Shown: one piece after another, positions 9,605 through 19,700 of the stretch
Layout of the letters: every line of letters begins with the position of its first letter
Position numbering within the stretch: position 1 is the first letter of the stretch
Assembly: GCF_030814715.1 (NCBI RefSeq)
Contig: NZ_JAUSVO010000006.1
Location: forward strand, 405,088 to 469,087
Direction of reading: 5' to 3'
From: Kaistia dalseonensis
GTDB taxonomy: Bacteria > Pseudomonadota > Alphaproteobacteria > Rhizobiales > Kaistiaceae
Length of the DNA: 64,000 nt
Made by a program: the position numbers and the translations under genes
The notes under the pieces: generated by a model
What the model was told of the DNA's origin: nothing
What the model saw: the letters and a program-made list of their open reading frames with translations, nothing else
Databases searched by the model: none

Positions 9605-9712
9605 ACGTCCGGACCCAGTTGTCGGACGATCGCGCGATCAGTGGCCATCAGGCGCCCCCGCGGCACATCCCCCGCGCTCGCCCATCATCGATCTTGTCGC
9701 TATATTGGCGCG

Positions 9713-10294
9713 ATGAACATTCGCTCGCTCATCGGCACGGACGATCTGCCCCGCCGCACCTTCACGGTCGCCGAGGTTGAGCGCATGGGCGAGGTCGGGC
9801 TGATCCGCGACGATGAACGTGTCGAGCTGATCGGGGGAGAGCTCGTTCCGATGAACGCCAAGGGCAGCCGGCATGAAACGCTCAAGCTCGAAATCATGCT
9901 GCGCTGGGGCGATCAACGTCCGCCATCGCACGCCTTCATCCCCGAAACGACGCTGCGCCTCGCTCCGGACACCTTTCTCGAACCGGACTTCCTCGTCTTC
10001 GCACGCGAGACCGCTCTTCGTGATCTCGGCGCGGACACGGTCTTGCTCGCCGTCGAGATTTCGGACAGTTCGCTGGGCTTCGATCTGGGCGTCAAATCGC
10101 TGATCTATGCCCATTTCGGCATTCGGGAGCTGTGGGTGATCGATGTCATGGGCATGGTGATCCACGTCCATCGCGATCCGGCCGGCGATCGCTATCGCTC
10201 GATCACCCCCTGGCACATCGACGACCTCGTGGTTCCCGCCTTTGCGCCCAGCGCCTTTGCGCTCCGCCTCGCCGATCTCCATATCGGCGAATAG
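9713..10294 (+). CDS. Uma2 family (DUF820) restriction-endonuclease-fold protein
   Basis: This 193-residue protein belongs to the Uma2 family, a widespread PD-(D/E)xK nuclease-fold group without an established job. The putative catalytic residues are visible: Asp92 in EPDFLVF, Glu115 in AVEISD and Lys128 in GVKSLIYA, followed by the family block IRELWVIDV. The ATG at 9713 avoids an N-terminal extension lacking similarity. It stands alone after the rpoD terminator. Such genes are mobile between strains and often lie singly, so no partner can be inferred. Confidence 0.85.
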   Translation: MNIRSLIGTDDLPRRTFTVAEVERMGEVGLIRDDERVELIGGELVPMNAKGSRHETLKLEIMLRWGDQRPPSHAFIPETTLRLAPDTFLEPDFLVFARETALRDLGADTVLLAVEISDSSLGFDLGVKSLIYAHFGIRELWVIDVMGMVIHVHRDPAGDRYRSITPWHIDDLVVPAFAPSAFALRLADLHIGE

Positions 10295-10379
10295 GGACGG
10301 CGGCGCCTCGATGGCGCTTCGGGCGGACAGCGGCTAGTTTCGCCCCGAATCATCTGTTCGATCGACGAAAGGCACGCAC

Positions 10380-10682
10380 ATGGTCTCATTCCTGAAGAAG
10401 CTCTTCGGTGGCGGCGGCGAAGCGGCGAGCGGCGAGGACAAGGGCTCGGCGGCCGAAGCGGTCGAATATAAGGGCCACACGATCCGCCCCGCGCCGATGA
10501 AGGCCGGCAGCCAGTTCCAGACCGCCGGCTTCATCGAGAAGACCATCGACGGCACGCTGAAATCCTATCGCTTCGTGCGGGTGGACAAGCATGCGAGCCG
10601 CGAGGACGCGGTCACGCTGATCATCATCAAGGGCCACCAGATCATCGACGAACAGGGCGACCGCATCTACGACGCCCAATAG
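10380..10682 (+). CDS. HlyU family protein
   Basis: A 100-residue protein beginning MVSFLKKLFGGGG, followed by a compact domain with VEYKGHTIRPAPMKAG and GHQIIDEQGDRIYD. This is the form of HlyU-like proteins annotated throughout alphaproteobacteria. The name comes from a Vibrio haemolysin activator, but these proteins lack an obvious helix-turn-helix and their role is not established here. The sequence is complete and its length is typical. A two-way terminator separates it from the convergent gene. Confidence 0.75.
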   Translation: MVSFLKKLFGGGGEAASGEDKGSAAEAVEYKGHTIRPAPMKAGSQFQTAGFIEKTIDGTLKSYRFVRVDKHASREDAVTLIIIKGHQIIDEQGDRIYDAQ

Positions 10683-10722
10683 GCAGGATGCCGGCCGTTC
10701 CGCCGGCAAGCCGACCGAGATC

Positions 10723-10758
10723 AAAAGACCGGCCACGCTCTTGTGCGGCCGGTCTTTT
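10723..10758. terminator. Bidirectional terminator between convergent genes
   Basis: A 12-bp perfect stem (AAAAGACCGGCC and its complement, 10723-10734 and 10747-10758) with a 12-base loop carries an A run on one side and a T run on the other. It lies between the HlyU-like stop and the stop of the leftward DUF6600 gene, and can end both transcripts. Confidence 0.85.
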
Positions 10759-10769
10759 CTCGTCTGGGC

Positions 10770-13103
10770 CTATTGCGGCGCCGCGCAGCTGCCGTTGGCC
10801 TGCGGCTGGGTACCTTCCGGGCAACCCTGCGGCGCGGACGGCGGCGCCGGCTGAGGCTCGGCCTGCTGCGGCGGCGCCGCCTCGGGCTGAGGCTGTGGTG
10901 CCGGCGCTTCCTGCCGCGGGGGTGCAGGCTCCGGGGCCGGTGCAGGCGGTTCAGGCTGCGGCTGAGGCGCCTGCGGCTCCGGCTGCGGTGCAGGCTCCTT
11001 CGGCGCGGGCGCGGGCTCGGCCGGTGGCGCCTGCGGCGCGGGCTGCTGCTGTGGCGGCTGCTGCTCCTCAGGCTGCGGACGCTTCTTGCGCGGACGCTCC
11101 GGCTGTTCGGCCGGCGGCTGCTCGGCCTGCGGTGCCGGTGCGGCCTCGGGCGGTTGAGGCGCGACAGGCGCAGGCTGCTCGGGCTGCGGCGGCGGTGCCG
11201 GCTCCTCGGCTTGCGGGCGCTTCTTGCCGGGACGCTGTGGTGGCTCTGCCGGCGGCTGCTCGGCTTGGGGCGCAGGTGCGGCCTCGGCCGGCGGCGCCTG
11301 TGGCTCGGCTTGCGGCTGCGGCGCCGGCGCCTCGCGCTGCGGGCGTTTCTTGCCCGGACGCTGCGCCGGCTGTTCGGCCTGAGGCGGCGTTGCTTCAGCC
11401 GGTGCCGGCTCGGCGGGCGGCGGCACGGCTGCAGGCGGCGTCTCCTGAGCCGGGGGCTGAGCAGGCGGCGCCGGCTCGGCGGGCGCCTGCGGCTGATCAG
11501 GACGCGGCGCATCGGGCTTCGGCCGCCCCTTGCCCGGACGATCGCCTTCGGGCGCGGGATTGACCGCCGGCGGCGGGGCTGCCTGCTCGGGCTGCGGCGC
11601 AGGACGCGCCGGCTCGGGCTGGGGCTGCGGTGCCGGATTGGCAGGCTCAGGCGCCGGAGGGGCGGTCTGGGCTGGCGGTGGCGTCTGGGCCGGAGCGGGC
11701 GTCTGCGCTGGCGGCGGCGTCTGGGCCGGTGCCGGCGGCGTGGCGTCGATCTTCTTCAGTACTTCGTCGGCCTTGGCAGCGCGTTCCTGGCGGACACGCT
11801 CCTGCTCGGCCTGGCGCGCCGCAGCGGCCTTCTGGCTGGCGGCATCCAACTCGGCCCGACGGCTGTCGGCGGCGCGGCGCTGCTCATCGACCGTCGCGGC
11901 CTTCTCGGCATTCAGCCGCTGGATCTCCGCCTGCATGCGATCGGGCTGCGCCTGGTCGCGATCACGGCGGATATCGCGCCGCTCGCCCGAATCGAGCACG
12001 GACAGGAGCGCGGCCGAAAGCAGGCCGGCGGCGTCGGGCTGAGCCGGCACATATTGATGGATCAGCGTACGATCATCGCGCGGCACGTCACGCTCGAAGC
12101 GCTGCGGCCGCCCGTCGAACGGCTCGCCGTCGATGCGCGGGCGGAACACCCCGATGCGCCCGCCGCGATCGTCCTGGAAGATATCGTCCTGATTGTCGAC
12201 ATAGACGATCTGGCGCGAGGGGCGATCGGGACGGCCGACCGGATCGTTGAAATAGCGACCATCCTGGAGTTCGGGGCGCCGCACATCGCGGGCACGGCCG
12301 AAATAATCGCCGATCTCGTCGGCCGGCGCGGCGCGACGGCCGACATCGGGATCGCCGAAATAGCGGTCGTCGACGAAGACCCAGCTTTCGGCGACCGGCG
12401 CCTCGTAGCGGCGCGGCTTGCCATAGGCATAGCCCGGACGATCCGGCGCGATCGGCGCCCAGCCGACGGAGCCGCCGCCGACGCGGAACGTCACCCAGGC
12501 CGGCGACCATGTATCGCCGGGAATCCAGTACCAGCCGAAATCGGGATCATAATCCCAGCGGCCGTAATGATAGGTCGCCCAGCCGAACGGCTCGGCCGAT
12601 TCCCAGTACCAGCCATAATCGTCGGTCCAGACCCACTGGCCCTCCTGATAGGGCCGCCATCCGGCGCCGCGCCGCTTGGGCACGAACACATAGCCATAGT
12701 CCTGGCTCGCCACCCAATTGCCGTAGGGCGCCAGTTCGTCGAAGAAATAGCCGACATCGCCGGTCGGGCCGCGGGCCGGCGGGCGGGTCGAAACCGGCTG
12801 CGGACGGGGCGCGGCGACGACGGGCCGCGGACGCGGCTTCGGCGGAGCCACCGCCGGGCGCGCATCGGCGACGACGGCCTGCGCGTTCGCGGTCGCGGCC
12901 GCCTGGTCGTAGCCATCGCCATCCGTGGTGTTGGCGGGATCGGTCGGGTCAGGCGTCACAGCCACGGCCGGTGCCGGTGCCGGCGCACCCTTCGGTTTCA
13001 GCTCGATCGAATAGGGCACCTCGACGACGCCCGTGACCACGGCGGCACTCGCCACGACCACGCCGCCGACGACGGCCGCTCCAACCAGACCCCAAACATT
13101 CAT
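10770..13103 (-). CDS. DUF6600 protein with long Pro/Ala/Gln/Glu-rich tail
   Basis: A 777-residue envelope protein. Residues 1-30 form a hydrophobic anchor or uncleaved signal (VWGLVGAAVVGGVVVASAAV). Residues about 110-230 hold Trp/Tyr/Gly-rich repeats (APYGNWV, GQWVWTDDYGWYWESA, YGRWDYDPDFGWYWIPG) typical of DUF6600. A charged coiled-coil-like Arg/Glu stretch precedes a C-terminal region of about 300 residues that is almost entirely Pro, Ala, Gln and Glu, broken by basic blocks such as RPGKKRPQ. The likely place is the periplasm or cell wall; no reaction is known. The 879-residue frame on the other strand is a Leu/Arg-rich shadow of this low-complexity DNA. Confidence 0.8.
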   Translation of the reverse strand: MNVWGLVGAAVVGGVVVASAAVVTGVVEVPYSIELKPKGAPAPAPAVAVTPDPTDPANTTDGDGYDQAAATANAQAVVADARPAVAPPKPRPRPVVAAPRPQPVSTRPPARGPTGDVGYFFDELAPYGNWVASQDYGYVFVPKRRGAGWRPYQEGQWVWTDDYGWYWESAEPFGWATYHYGRWDYDPDFGWYWIPGDTWSPAWVTFRVGGGSVGWAPIAPDRPGYAYGKPRRYEAPVAESWVFVDDRYFGDPDVGRRAAPADEIGDYFGRARDVRRPELQDGRYFNDPVGRPDRPSRQIVYVDNQDDIFQDDRGGRIGVFRPRIDGEPFDGRPQRFERDVPRDDRTLIHQYVPAQPDAAGLLSAALLSVLDSGERRDIRRDRDQAQPDRMQAEIQRLNAEKAATVDEQRRAADSRRAELDAASQKAAAARQAEQERVRQERAAKADEVLKKIDATPPAPAQTPPPAQTPAPAQTPPPAQTAPPAPEPANPAPQPQPEPARPAPQPEQAAPPPAVNPAPEGDRPGKGRPKPDAPRPDQPQAPAEPAPPAQPPAQETPPAAVPPPAEPAPAEATPPQAEQPAQRPGKKRPQREAPAPQPQAEPQAPPAEAAPAPQAEQPPAEPPQRPGKKRPQAEEPAPPPQPEQPAPVAPQPPEAAPAPQAEQPPAEQPERPRKKRPQPEEQQPPQQQPAPQAPPAEPAPAPKEPAPQPEPQAPQPQPEPPAPAPEPAPPRQEAPAPQPQPEAAPPQQAEPQPAPPSAPQGCPEGTQPQANGSCAAPQ

Positions 13104-13400
13104 TCTCGACCGTCCTCATGTCCCAGGGCAGCTATCGGCGCGACAGGCGGCCGACCGATGTCCCGATGCCCGGCAAATCCGCGATTCGTCCTATCTCAAC
13201 GCCAAAAAGCGGCGGCGCAGAGGCCCGACCAAGGCGGTTCCGGGTCGAACGCCGCCACGATCGTGCGTGGCTCATCGCCTTGCGCGCCTGAACGTTCCCT
13301 GAACGGCGCAGAAAAGCACGCGACGTTGGCGGGGTTGGCGGCCGTCGCCAAGGATGCCATCTTCGCGCCGACAAGACGATGAAGGCGAGGAAACAGGCCG

Positions 13401-14360
13401 ATGAAGGCTTTGAAGACGGCATGGCGGGCAGCGCTGATCCTCTCGCGCGCGGCGCTGATTCTCGCGCTCGCCCCGCTGGTCCTGGCCGCGCCGGCCCTTC
13501 TGCGCGCGGCGCCCGCCCTCGCCCAGAGCCTGCAACTCGGACCCTACAAGGATAATCTCTTCAAATATCCCGGCATTCTGGAGACGCGCGACGATGGCGA
13601 TTTCATCGTCGTCGACTATGACAAGATGCGCGACATCCACCAGCGCGACGAGGTGCCCGAGCGCAAGGTGAAGTGGAACTATGTCTCGACCGGCGTGAAC
13701 TGGTCGCAGGGGCATTACGATTACACCGGCGGCAATGGGCGCAAGCTGCGCTATGTCGGCGTCGGCGCGGTCAACAAGCGCGCATCGATGATCGTCGTCT
13801 TCCTGCACGGGCAGAACGGCACCCGCTTCCTCGGCGCCGACGACTGGTCCTTCGGCGGTAATTTCAACCGCATCAAGAACCTGGTCGTGAATGCGGGCGG
13901 CGTCTATCTCTCGCCCGATTTCACCGATTTCGAGGATAAGGGCGCGGCCGACGTCAAGGCGCTGATGATGAGCTATGCGCAGAAATCGCCGGGTGCGCCG
14001 GTGTTCCTCGCCTGCGGCTCGTTCGGCGGCAATGTCTGCTGGAAGCTCATGGAAGATCCGCAGATCAACGCGATGCTGTCGGGCATGCTGCTGATGGGTT
14101 CGCTCGACGACCCCGCCTTTTTCGGCAATCCGGCGATGAAGCCCGGCGGACGCCGCATCCCGCTCTATTTTGGCCATGGCAGCGACGACAACGTCTTCGA
14201 CTGGAAGGCGCAGGCTTCGTTCTACGACACGATCCGCAAGCAGGCGCCCGGCTATCCGACCAAGTTCGTGCTGTTCAACACCGGCTCGCACGGCACGCCG
14301 ATCCGCATGACCGACTGGCGCGGCGTGATCAACTGGATGCTGCGCGTGGACGGCCGCTGA
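13401..14360 (+). CDS. Secreted alpha/beta hydrolase
   Basis: The 319-residue protein has a long signal sequence ending near ALAQS (about residue 42) and an alpha/beta-hydrolase fold. The nucleophile elbow is GSFGG with Ser207. HGQNG at 136-140 fits the oxyanion loop, Asp262 or Asp263 in HGSDDNVF the acid, and His297 in TGSHGTP the base. It is probably a periplasmic esterase, lipase or peptidase; the substrate cannot be read from the sequence. It is divergent from the DUF6600 gene across a 297-base space that must hold both promoters, in which I recognise no specific motif. Confidence 0.75.
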   Translation: MKALKTAWRAALILSRAALILALAPLVLAAPALLRAAPALAQSLQLGPYKDNLFKYPGILETRDDGDFIVVDYDKMRDIHQRDEVPERKVKWNYVSTGVNWSQGHYDYTGGNGRKLRYVGVGAVNKRASMIVVFLHGQNGTRFLGADDWSFGGNFNRIKNLVVNAGGVYLSPDFTDFEDKGAADVKALMMSYAQKSPGAPVFLACGSFGGNVCWKLMEDPQINAMLSGMLLMGSLDDPAFFGNPAMKPGGRRIPLYFGHGSDDNVFDWKAQASFYDTIRKQAPGYPTKFVLFNTGSHGTPIRMTDWRGVINWMLRVDGR

Positions 14361-14388
14361 AGCATCGCACCGGCGCCGACCTGGCAGA

Positions 14389-14934
14389 ATGGCCATACCC
14401 AACGACCGGAAGAGCCTCCTGGCGGCGATCGAGACCAGTTTCGCCAAGCTCATGGATGTGCTCGAAGCGATTCCGCCCGGCCGGATCGACGAGGCCACCA
14501 TGGAGGGCCACAGCGTCGGCGCACGGATGAGCGTGCGCGATGCCGTGGCCTATCTGATCGGCTGGAATGAGCTGGTGCTCAAATGGCATGTCCGACAACA
14601 GGCAGGACAGGCGGTGGACTTCCCGGAAACGGGCTATGGCTGGAATGAACTCGGGCGCCTCGCCGAGAAGTTCTACCGCGACTATGAATCCCTGCCGTAT
14701 CCCGAACTCATCGAACGGCTCCAGCGGGCGAAGGTCGGGGTCGTGGCCCTCGTCGCGGCGCAATCCGATGACGCGCTTTACGGCGAGCCCTGGTACGGCA
14801 AGTGGCCGCTCGGGCGGATGATCCAGTTCAACACGGCATCGCCCTATGCCAATACGCGGGCAAGGCTGCAGAAATGGCGGAAGGCAAACGGCCTCACCGG
14901 CCTTCGCCGCGATCCGCCCGCCCCGGGCGCGTGA
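14389..14934 (+). CDS. ClbS/DfsB family four-helix bundle protein
   Basis: This 181-residue protein matches the ClbS/DfsB (DUF1706) family of DinB-like four-helix bundles. Blocks are MSVRDAVAYLIGWNELVLKW and WNELGRLAEKFYRDYE in the first half and LYGEPWYGKWPLGRMIQFN in the second. ClbS itself protects colibactin producers, but most family members lie outside such clusters and have unknown roles, as here: no biosynthetic genes adjoin. The last 41 bases overlap the 3' end of the convergent DUF1003 gene. Confidence 0.8.
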   Translation: MAIPNDRKSLLAAIETSFAKLMDVLEAIPPGRIDEATMEGHSVGARMSVRDAVAYLIGWNELVLKWHVRQQAGQAVDFPETGYGWNELGRLAEKFYRDYESLPYPELIERLQRAKVGVVALVAAQSDDALYGEPWYGKWPLGRMIQFNTASPYANTRARLQKWRKANGLTGLRRDPPAPGA

Positions 14935-15490
14935 GCGCCTCCCGCAGTTCGTCCTCCGCCATATGCTGCTGCAGCGATCCCTCGATCCGGTCGAGGATCG
15001 TCTTCAGTTCGCCGGTGCGCATCTGCTCGAGCTTCTCGTGCAGCGACATGATCTCCAGCTCGGCCTTCAGGTTGACCTCATAATCGTGCTGCGCCGCCAG
15101 CCGGTCCTTATCCGCCTGCCGGTTCTGCGACATCATGATGACCGGCGCCTGGATCGCCGCCACCATGGAGAGCACGAGGTTCAGGAAGATGAACGGATAG
15201 GCGTCGAAGGGCGAGCCCCAGCGCACGAGCACCACGGCGTTCAGCAGTACCCAGGCGACGATGACAACGCCGAAGCCGATGATGAAGGTCCAGGAGCCGC
15301 CGAACTCGGCGACACGGTCCGACAACCGCTCGCCGAAGGTCAGCTGCTGATCGAACTCGGTGTTGATGTCGCGCGCGACATGGCGCTGAGCCAACTTCTG
15401 CAGCAGCTTGCGGTCGCGCGTGGTCATGTCTTTCACGCCGTCGGCGAGCAGGCGCTCCGCGAGCCCCCGAATAGCATCATCCGAACCCAT
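14894..15490 (-). CDS. DUF1003 inner-membrane protein
   Basis: The 198-residue protein has two membrane helices (about 67-89 and 99-121) flanked by cytoplasmic segments, with the DUF1003 signature FGERLSDRVAEFGGSWTFII and the short loop WGSPFDAYPFIFLNLVLS. A charged helical tail follows (ELEIMSLHEKLEQMRTG). The function of the family is unknown. It lies three bases after the YpfJ-like gene on the same strand, so the two probably form an operon. Confidence 0.88.
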   Translation of the reverse strand: MGSDDAIRGLAERLLADGVKDMTTRDRKLLQKLAQRHVARDINTEFDQQLTFGERLSDRVAEFGGSWTFIIGFGVVIVAWVLLNAVVLVRWGSPFDAYPFIFLNLVLSMVAAIQAPVIMMSQNRQADKDRLAAQHDYEVNLKAELEIMSLHEKLEQMRTGELKTILDRIEGSLQQHMAEDELREALTRPGRADRGEGR

Positions 15491-15493
15491 GGA

Positions 15494-16426
15494 TCAGGCG
15501 CCGCCTGCGAAGGTGTTGCACTGGCGTATATCGCCGGTCTGGTAGCCGCGCTTGAACCAGCCGCTGCGCTGGGCCGAGGTCCCGTGCGTGAAGCTGTCGG
15601 GCACGACATAGCCCTGGCTGCGCTTCTGGATCGCATCGTCGCCGATCTGCGTCGCCGCATTCAGCGCCTCGTCGATATCGCCCTCCTCGAGCATGCCCTT
15701 CTGGTCGGTCTTGTTGGCCCAGACGCCGGCATAGCAATCCGCCTGCAGCTCGACCTTGACCGACATGGCGTTGGCGTCGGCCGGGCTCATCTGCTGGCGC
15801 ATCTGGTTGAACTTGGGCAGCACGCCGGTCAGATCCTGTACGTGATGGCCGACCTCATGCGCGATCACATAGGCCTGCGCGAAATCGCCCGACGCGCCGA
15901 AGCGGTTCTTGAGCTCGTCATAGAAGGCCAAGTCGATATAGACCTTCTTGTCGACGGGGCAATAGAACGGGCCGGACGCCGCGCTCGCCGAGCCACAGGC
16001 CGAGCGGGTCGCGCCGGAGAAGAGCACCAGCGGCGTCGGCGTATAGGTCTCGCCCTCGGCCTTGAAGATATCGGTCCAGACATCCTCCGTGCTGCCAAGA
16101 ACCTTGGCGACGAAGATGCGCCCGGGATCCTCGGCACCGGCATTGTTGGCCGAACTGCTCGTTCGTGGCGATGGCGTCGACTGGTCGTAGCCTGAATCGA
16201 TCGAGCCGCCGCCGGTCATCATGGCGAGCATCTGGATCGGATTGATGCCGAAGACGAGCCAGCCTATGCCGACGATCGCGGCCAGCACCACGAGCGACTT
16301 GCCGCGCAGCGGAATGCCGCCGCCCCCAAGGCCGATCGGCCGTCCACCCATGCCGCCGAGACCGCCCGAACCTTCGCCGCGACGATCCTCGACGTTGTTG
16401 CTCTCCCGCTGTCCGCCGAGCCGCAT
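15494..16426 (-). CDS. ypfJ: Neutral zinc metallopeptidase, YpfJ family
   Basis: A 310-residue putative zinc peptidase with one membrane helix at about 43-62 after a Gly-rich start and the zinc-binding HEVGHH motif at 190-195. The third ligand is likely the Glu in VELQADCYAGVW, and the Cys pair around SACGSASAASGPFYCP is conserved in the family. The C-terminal part (YVVPDSFTHGTSAQR) is typical. Its active site probably faces the periplasm. The ATG at 16426 has a GAGGAG site. It is divergent from carB. Confidence 0.9.
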   Translation of the reverse strand: MRLGGQRESNNVEDRRGEGSGGLGGMGGRPIGLGGGGIPLRGKSLVVLAAIVGIGWLVFGINPIQMLAMMTGGGSIDSGYDQSTPSPRTSSSANNAGAEDPGRIFVAKVLGSTEDVWTDIFKAEGETYTPTPLVLFSGATRSACGSASAASGPFYCPVDKKVYIDLAFYDELKNRFGASGDFAQAYVIAHEVGHHVQDLTGVLPKFNQMRQQMSPADANAMSVKVELQADCYAGVWANKTDQKGMLEEGDIDEALNAATQIGDDAIQKRSQGYVVPDSFTHGTSAQRSGWFKRGYQTGDIRQCNTFAGGA

Positions 16427-16642
16427 GGTTCATTCTCCTCTTCGCCAGGCCCTGCACGGCCGAAACATTGACCCGATTTCCAGCCGCGCCTGCCCCGCCG
16501 GTTTGTACCACGGCGCTGATCGGCCCGCAGCACCGCCGCAAACGACGGCCGCGCCGATCCGTTCCGGCTATCCCGGATAGTCTGCCTCCGCCCTGCCCTG
16601 CCACCTCTGCCACAAGGGGTTCCCCCTCGGGGTCTTTTCCCC

Positions 16643-16709
16643 TATAAGGCCGCTCTAGCCTGAACGCCCCCTGCTTGACGCCCCGCACGGCCTGCCGCGA
16701 CGGGGTTTT
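16643..16709 (+). promoter_or_regulatory. carB leader with terminator-like hairpin (possible attenuator)
   Basis: A TATAAG -10 candidate lies at 16643-16648. About 33 bases later a compound hairpin begins: CCCCG at 16681-16685 pairs with CGGGG at 16701-16705 around an inner CGGC/GCCG stem, and TTTT follows directly at 16706-16709. The carB start is 19 bases further on. A hairpin plus T run inside a leader suggests regulated premature termination; it could also end an upstream transcript. The -35 element is weak. Confidence 0.4.
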
Positions 16710-16727
16710 GCCACGCGCGAGACCAAA

Positions 16728-19700
16728 TTGCCGAAACGTACAGATATCAAGTCGATCCTCATCATCGGAGCCGGCCCCATCATCATCGGGCAGGCCTGCG
16801 AGTTCGATTATTCCGGCACACAGGCCTGCAAGGCGCTCAAGGACGAGGGCTACCGAATCATCCTCGTGAACTCCAATCCGGCGACGATCATGACCGATCC
16901 GGATCTGGCGCACGCGACCTATATCGAGCCGATCACGCCGGAGATCGTCGCCAAGATCATCGAGAAGGAGCGCCCCGACGCGCTGCTGCCGACGATGGGT
17001 GGCCAGACGGCGCTCAACACCGCGCTGTCGCTCAAGAAGATGGGCGTGCTCGACAAGTACAATGTCGAGATGATCGGCGCGACCGCGCATGCGATCGACA
17101 AGGCCGAGGATCGCCAGCTCTTCCGCGATGCGATGACCAAGATCGGGCTGGAGACGCCGCGCTCGCGCCTCGCCCATTCGCTCGCCGAAGCGCTGCCGGC
17201 GCTCGATGCGATCGGCCTGCCCGCCATCATCCGCCCGTCCTTCACGCTCGGCGGCACCGGCGGCGGCATCGCCTATACGCGCGAGGAGTTCATCGAGATC
17301 GTCGAGCGCGGCGTCGACGCCTCGCCGACCAATGAGGTCCTGATCGAGGAGAGCGTCCTCGGCTGGAAGGAATATGAGATGGAGGTTGTCCGCGACAAGA
17401 AGGACAACTGCATCATCATCTGCTCGATCGAGAACATCGATCCGATGGGCGTCCATACCGGCGATTCGATCACCGTCGCGCCGGCGCTGACGCTCACCGA
17501 CAAGGAATACCAGATCATGCGCGACGCATCGCTTGCGGTGCTGCGCGAGATCGGCGTCGAAACCGGCGGCTCGAACGTGCAGTTCGCGGTCAATCCGGAA
17601 GATGGCCGGCTGATCGTCATCGAGATGAACCCGCGCGTCTCGCGCTCCTCCGCGCTCGCCTCCAAGGCGACCGGCTTCCCGATCGCCAAGGTCGCGGCGA
17701 AGCTCGCTGTCGGCTACACGCTCGACGAGCTCGAGAACGACATCACGGGCGGCGCCACCCCGGCCTCGTTCGAGCCGACGATCGACTATGTCGTCACCAA
17801 GATCCCGCGCTTCGCCTTCGAGAAGTTCCCCGGCGCCTCCCCCATCCTGACCACCGCGATGAAGTCGGTCGGCGAGGTGATGGCGATCGGCCGCACCTTC
17901 CAGGAATCGCTGCAGAAGGCGCTGCGCGGCCTGGAGACGGGCCTTTCCGGTCTCGACGAGGTCGAGATCCCCGGCCTCGGCCAGGGCGATGATCGCAACG
18001 CCATCCGCGCCGCGCTCGGCACGCCGACGCCCGACCGGCTGCTCAAGGCCGCCCAGGCGCTCCGGCTCGGTATCTCCGTCGAGCAGGTGCATGAGAGCTG
18101 CAAGATCGACCCGTGGTTCCTGCGCGAGATCAAGGGCCTCATCGACACCGAGCTCAAGGTGCGCATGCACGGCCTCCCCAAGACGGCCGGCTCGTTCCGC
18201 CGCCTGAAGGCGATGGGCTTCTCCGACCAGCGGCTCGCGAGCCTCTCCGGCAAGACCGAGAGCGACGTCACCGCGATCCGCAGCAGCCTCGATGTTCATC
18301 CGGTCTACAAGCGGATCGATACCTGCGCGGCCGAATTCGCCTCGCCCACGCCCTATATGTACTCGACCTACGAGACGCCCTTCATCGGCGCGCCGGTGAG
18401 CGAGGCCGAGCCGTCGGACGCGAAGAAAGTCATCATCCTGGGTGGCGGTCCGAACCGGATCGGCCAGGGCATCGAGTTCGATTATTGCTGCTGCCATGCC
18501 GCCTTCGCGTTGCGCGATGCCGGCTATGAAGCGATCATGATCAACTGCAATCCCGAGACGGTCTCGACCGACTACGACACGTCGGACCGGCTCTATTTCG
18601 AGCCGCTGACGGCCGAGGACGTGCTGGAGATCATTCGCGTCGAGCAGTCGAAGGGCACGCTGCACGGCGTGATCGTGCAGTTCGGCGGCCAAACGCCGCT
18701 GAAGCTCGCCGGCGCGCTGGAAGCAGCCGGCGTGCCGATCCTCGGCACTTCGCCGGACGCGATCGACCTCGCCGAGGACCGCGACCGCTTCTCGAAGCTC
18801 CTGGTGAAGCTCGGCATCCGCCAGCCGAAGAACGGCATCGCCTATTCGGTGGAGCAGGCGCGCCTCGTGGTGGCCGATCTCGGCTATCCGCTCGTCGTGC
18901 GCCCGTCCTATGTGCTCGGCGGCCGCGCCATGCAGGTGATCCGCGAGGACGAGACGCTGTCGGACTACCTGCTCGGCACGCTGCCGGAGCTGGTGCCCTC
19001 GGACGTCAAGGCACGCTATCCGAACGACAAGACCGGCCAGATCAACACGCTGCTCGGCAAGAACCCGCTGCTGTTCGACCGCTACCTCTCCGACGCGATC
19101 GAGGTCGATGTCGACGCGCTCTGCGACGGCAAGACGGTGTTCGTCGCCGGCATCATGGAGCATATCGAGGAGGCCGGCATCCATTCGGGCGACTCGGCCT
19201 GCTCGCTGCCGCCGCACTCGCTCTCGGCCGGCCAGTTGGCCGAGCTCGAGGCGCAGACCGCCAAGCTCGCCCTGGCGCTCAAGGTCGGCGGCCTGATGAA
19301 CGTGCAGTACGCGATCAAGGACGGCGAGATCTACGTGCTCGAAGTGAACCCGCGCGCCTCCCGCACGGTGCCCTTCGTCGCCAAGACGATCGGCACGCCG
19401 ATCGCCAAGATCGCGGCGCGGGTCATGGCCGGCGAAAGCCTCGAGAGCTTCGGCCTGAAGGCGACCAAGCGCGACCATATCGCCGTCAAGGAAGCCGTGT
19501 TCCCGTTTGCCCGCTTCCCCGGCGTCGATACGCTGCTCGGGCCGGAGATGCGTTCGACCGGCGAGGTCATGGGCCTCGATCGCGACTATGCCATCGCCTT
19601 CGCCAAGAGCCAGCTCGGCGCCGGCAGCGCGCTGCCGGTCTCGGGAACGGTGTTCGTCTCGATGCGCGACGCCGACAAGGCCGGCATCGTCGAGCCGATG

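Noticed and set aside
7879..9666. 595-residue open frame opposite rpoD
   Set aside because: Antisense shadow of rpoD with no recognisable domain.
10743..13382. 879-residue Leu/Arg-rich open frame on the plus strand
   Set aside because: It is antisense to the DUF6600 gene; its composition (runs of Arg and Leu) is what the complement of Pro/Ala/Gln/Glu codons gives, it crosses a terminator and has no domain or ribosome site.
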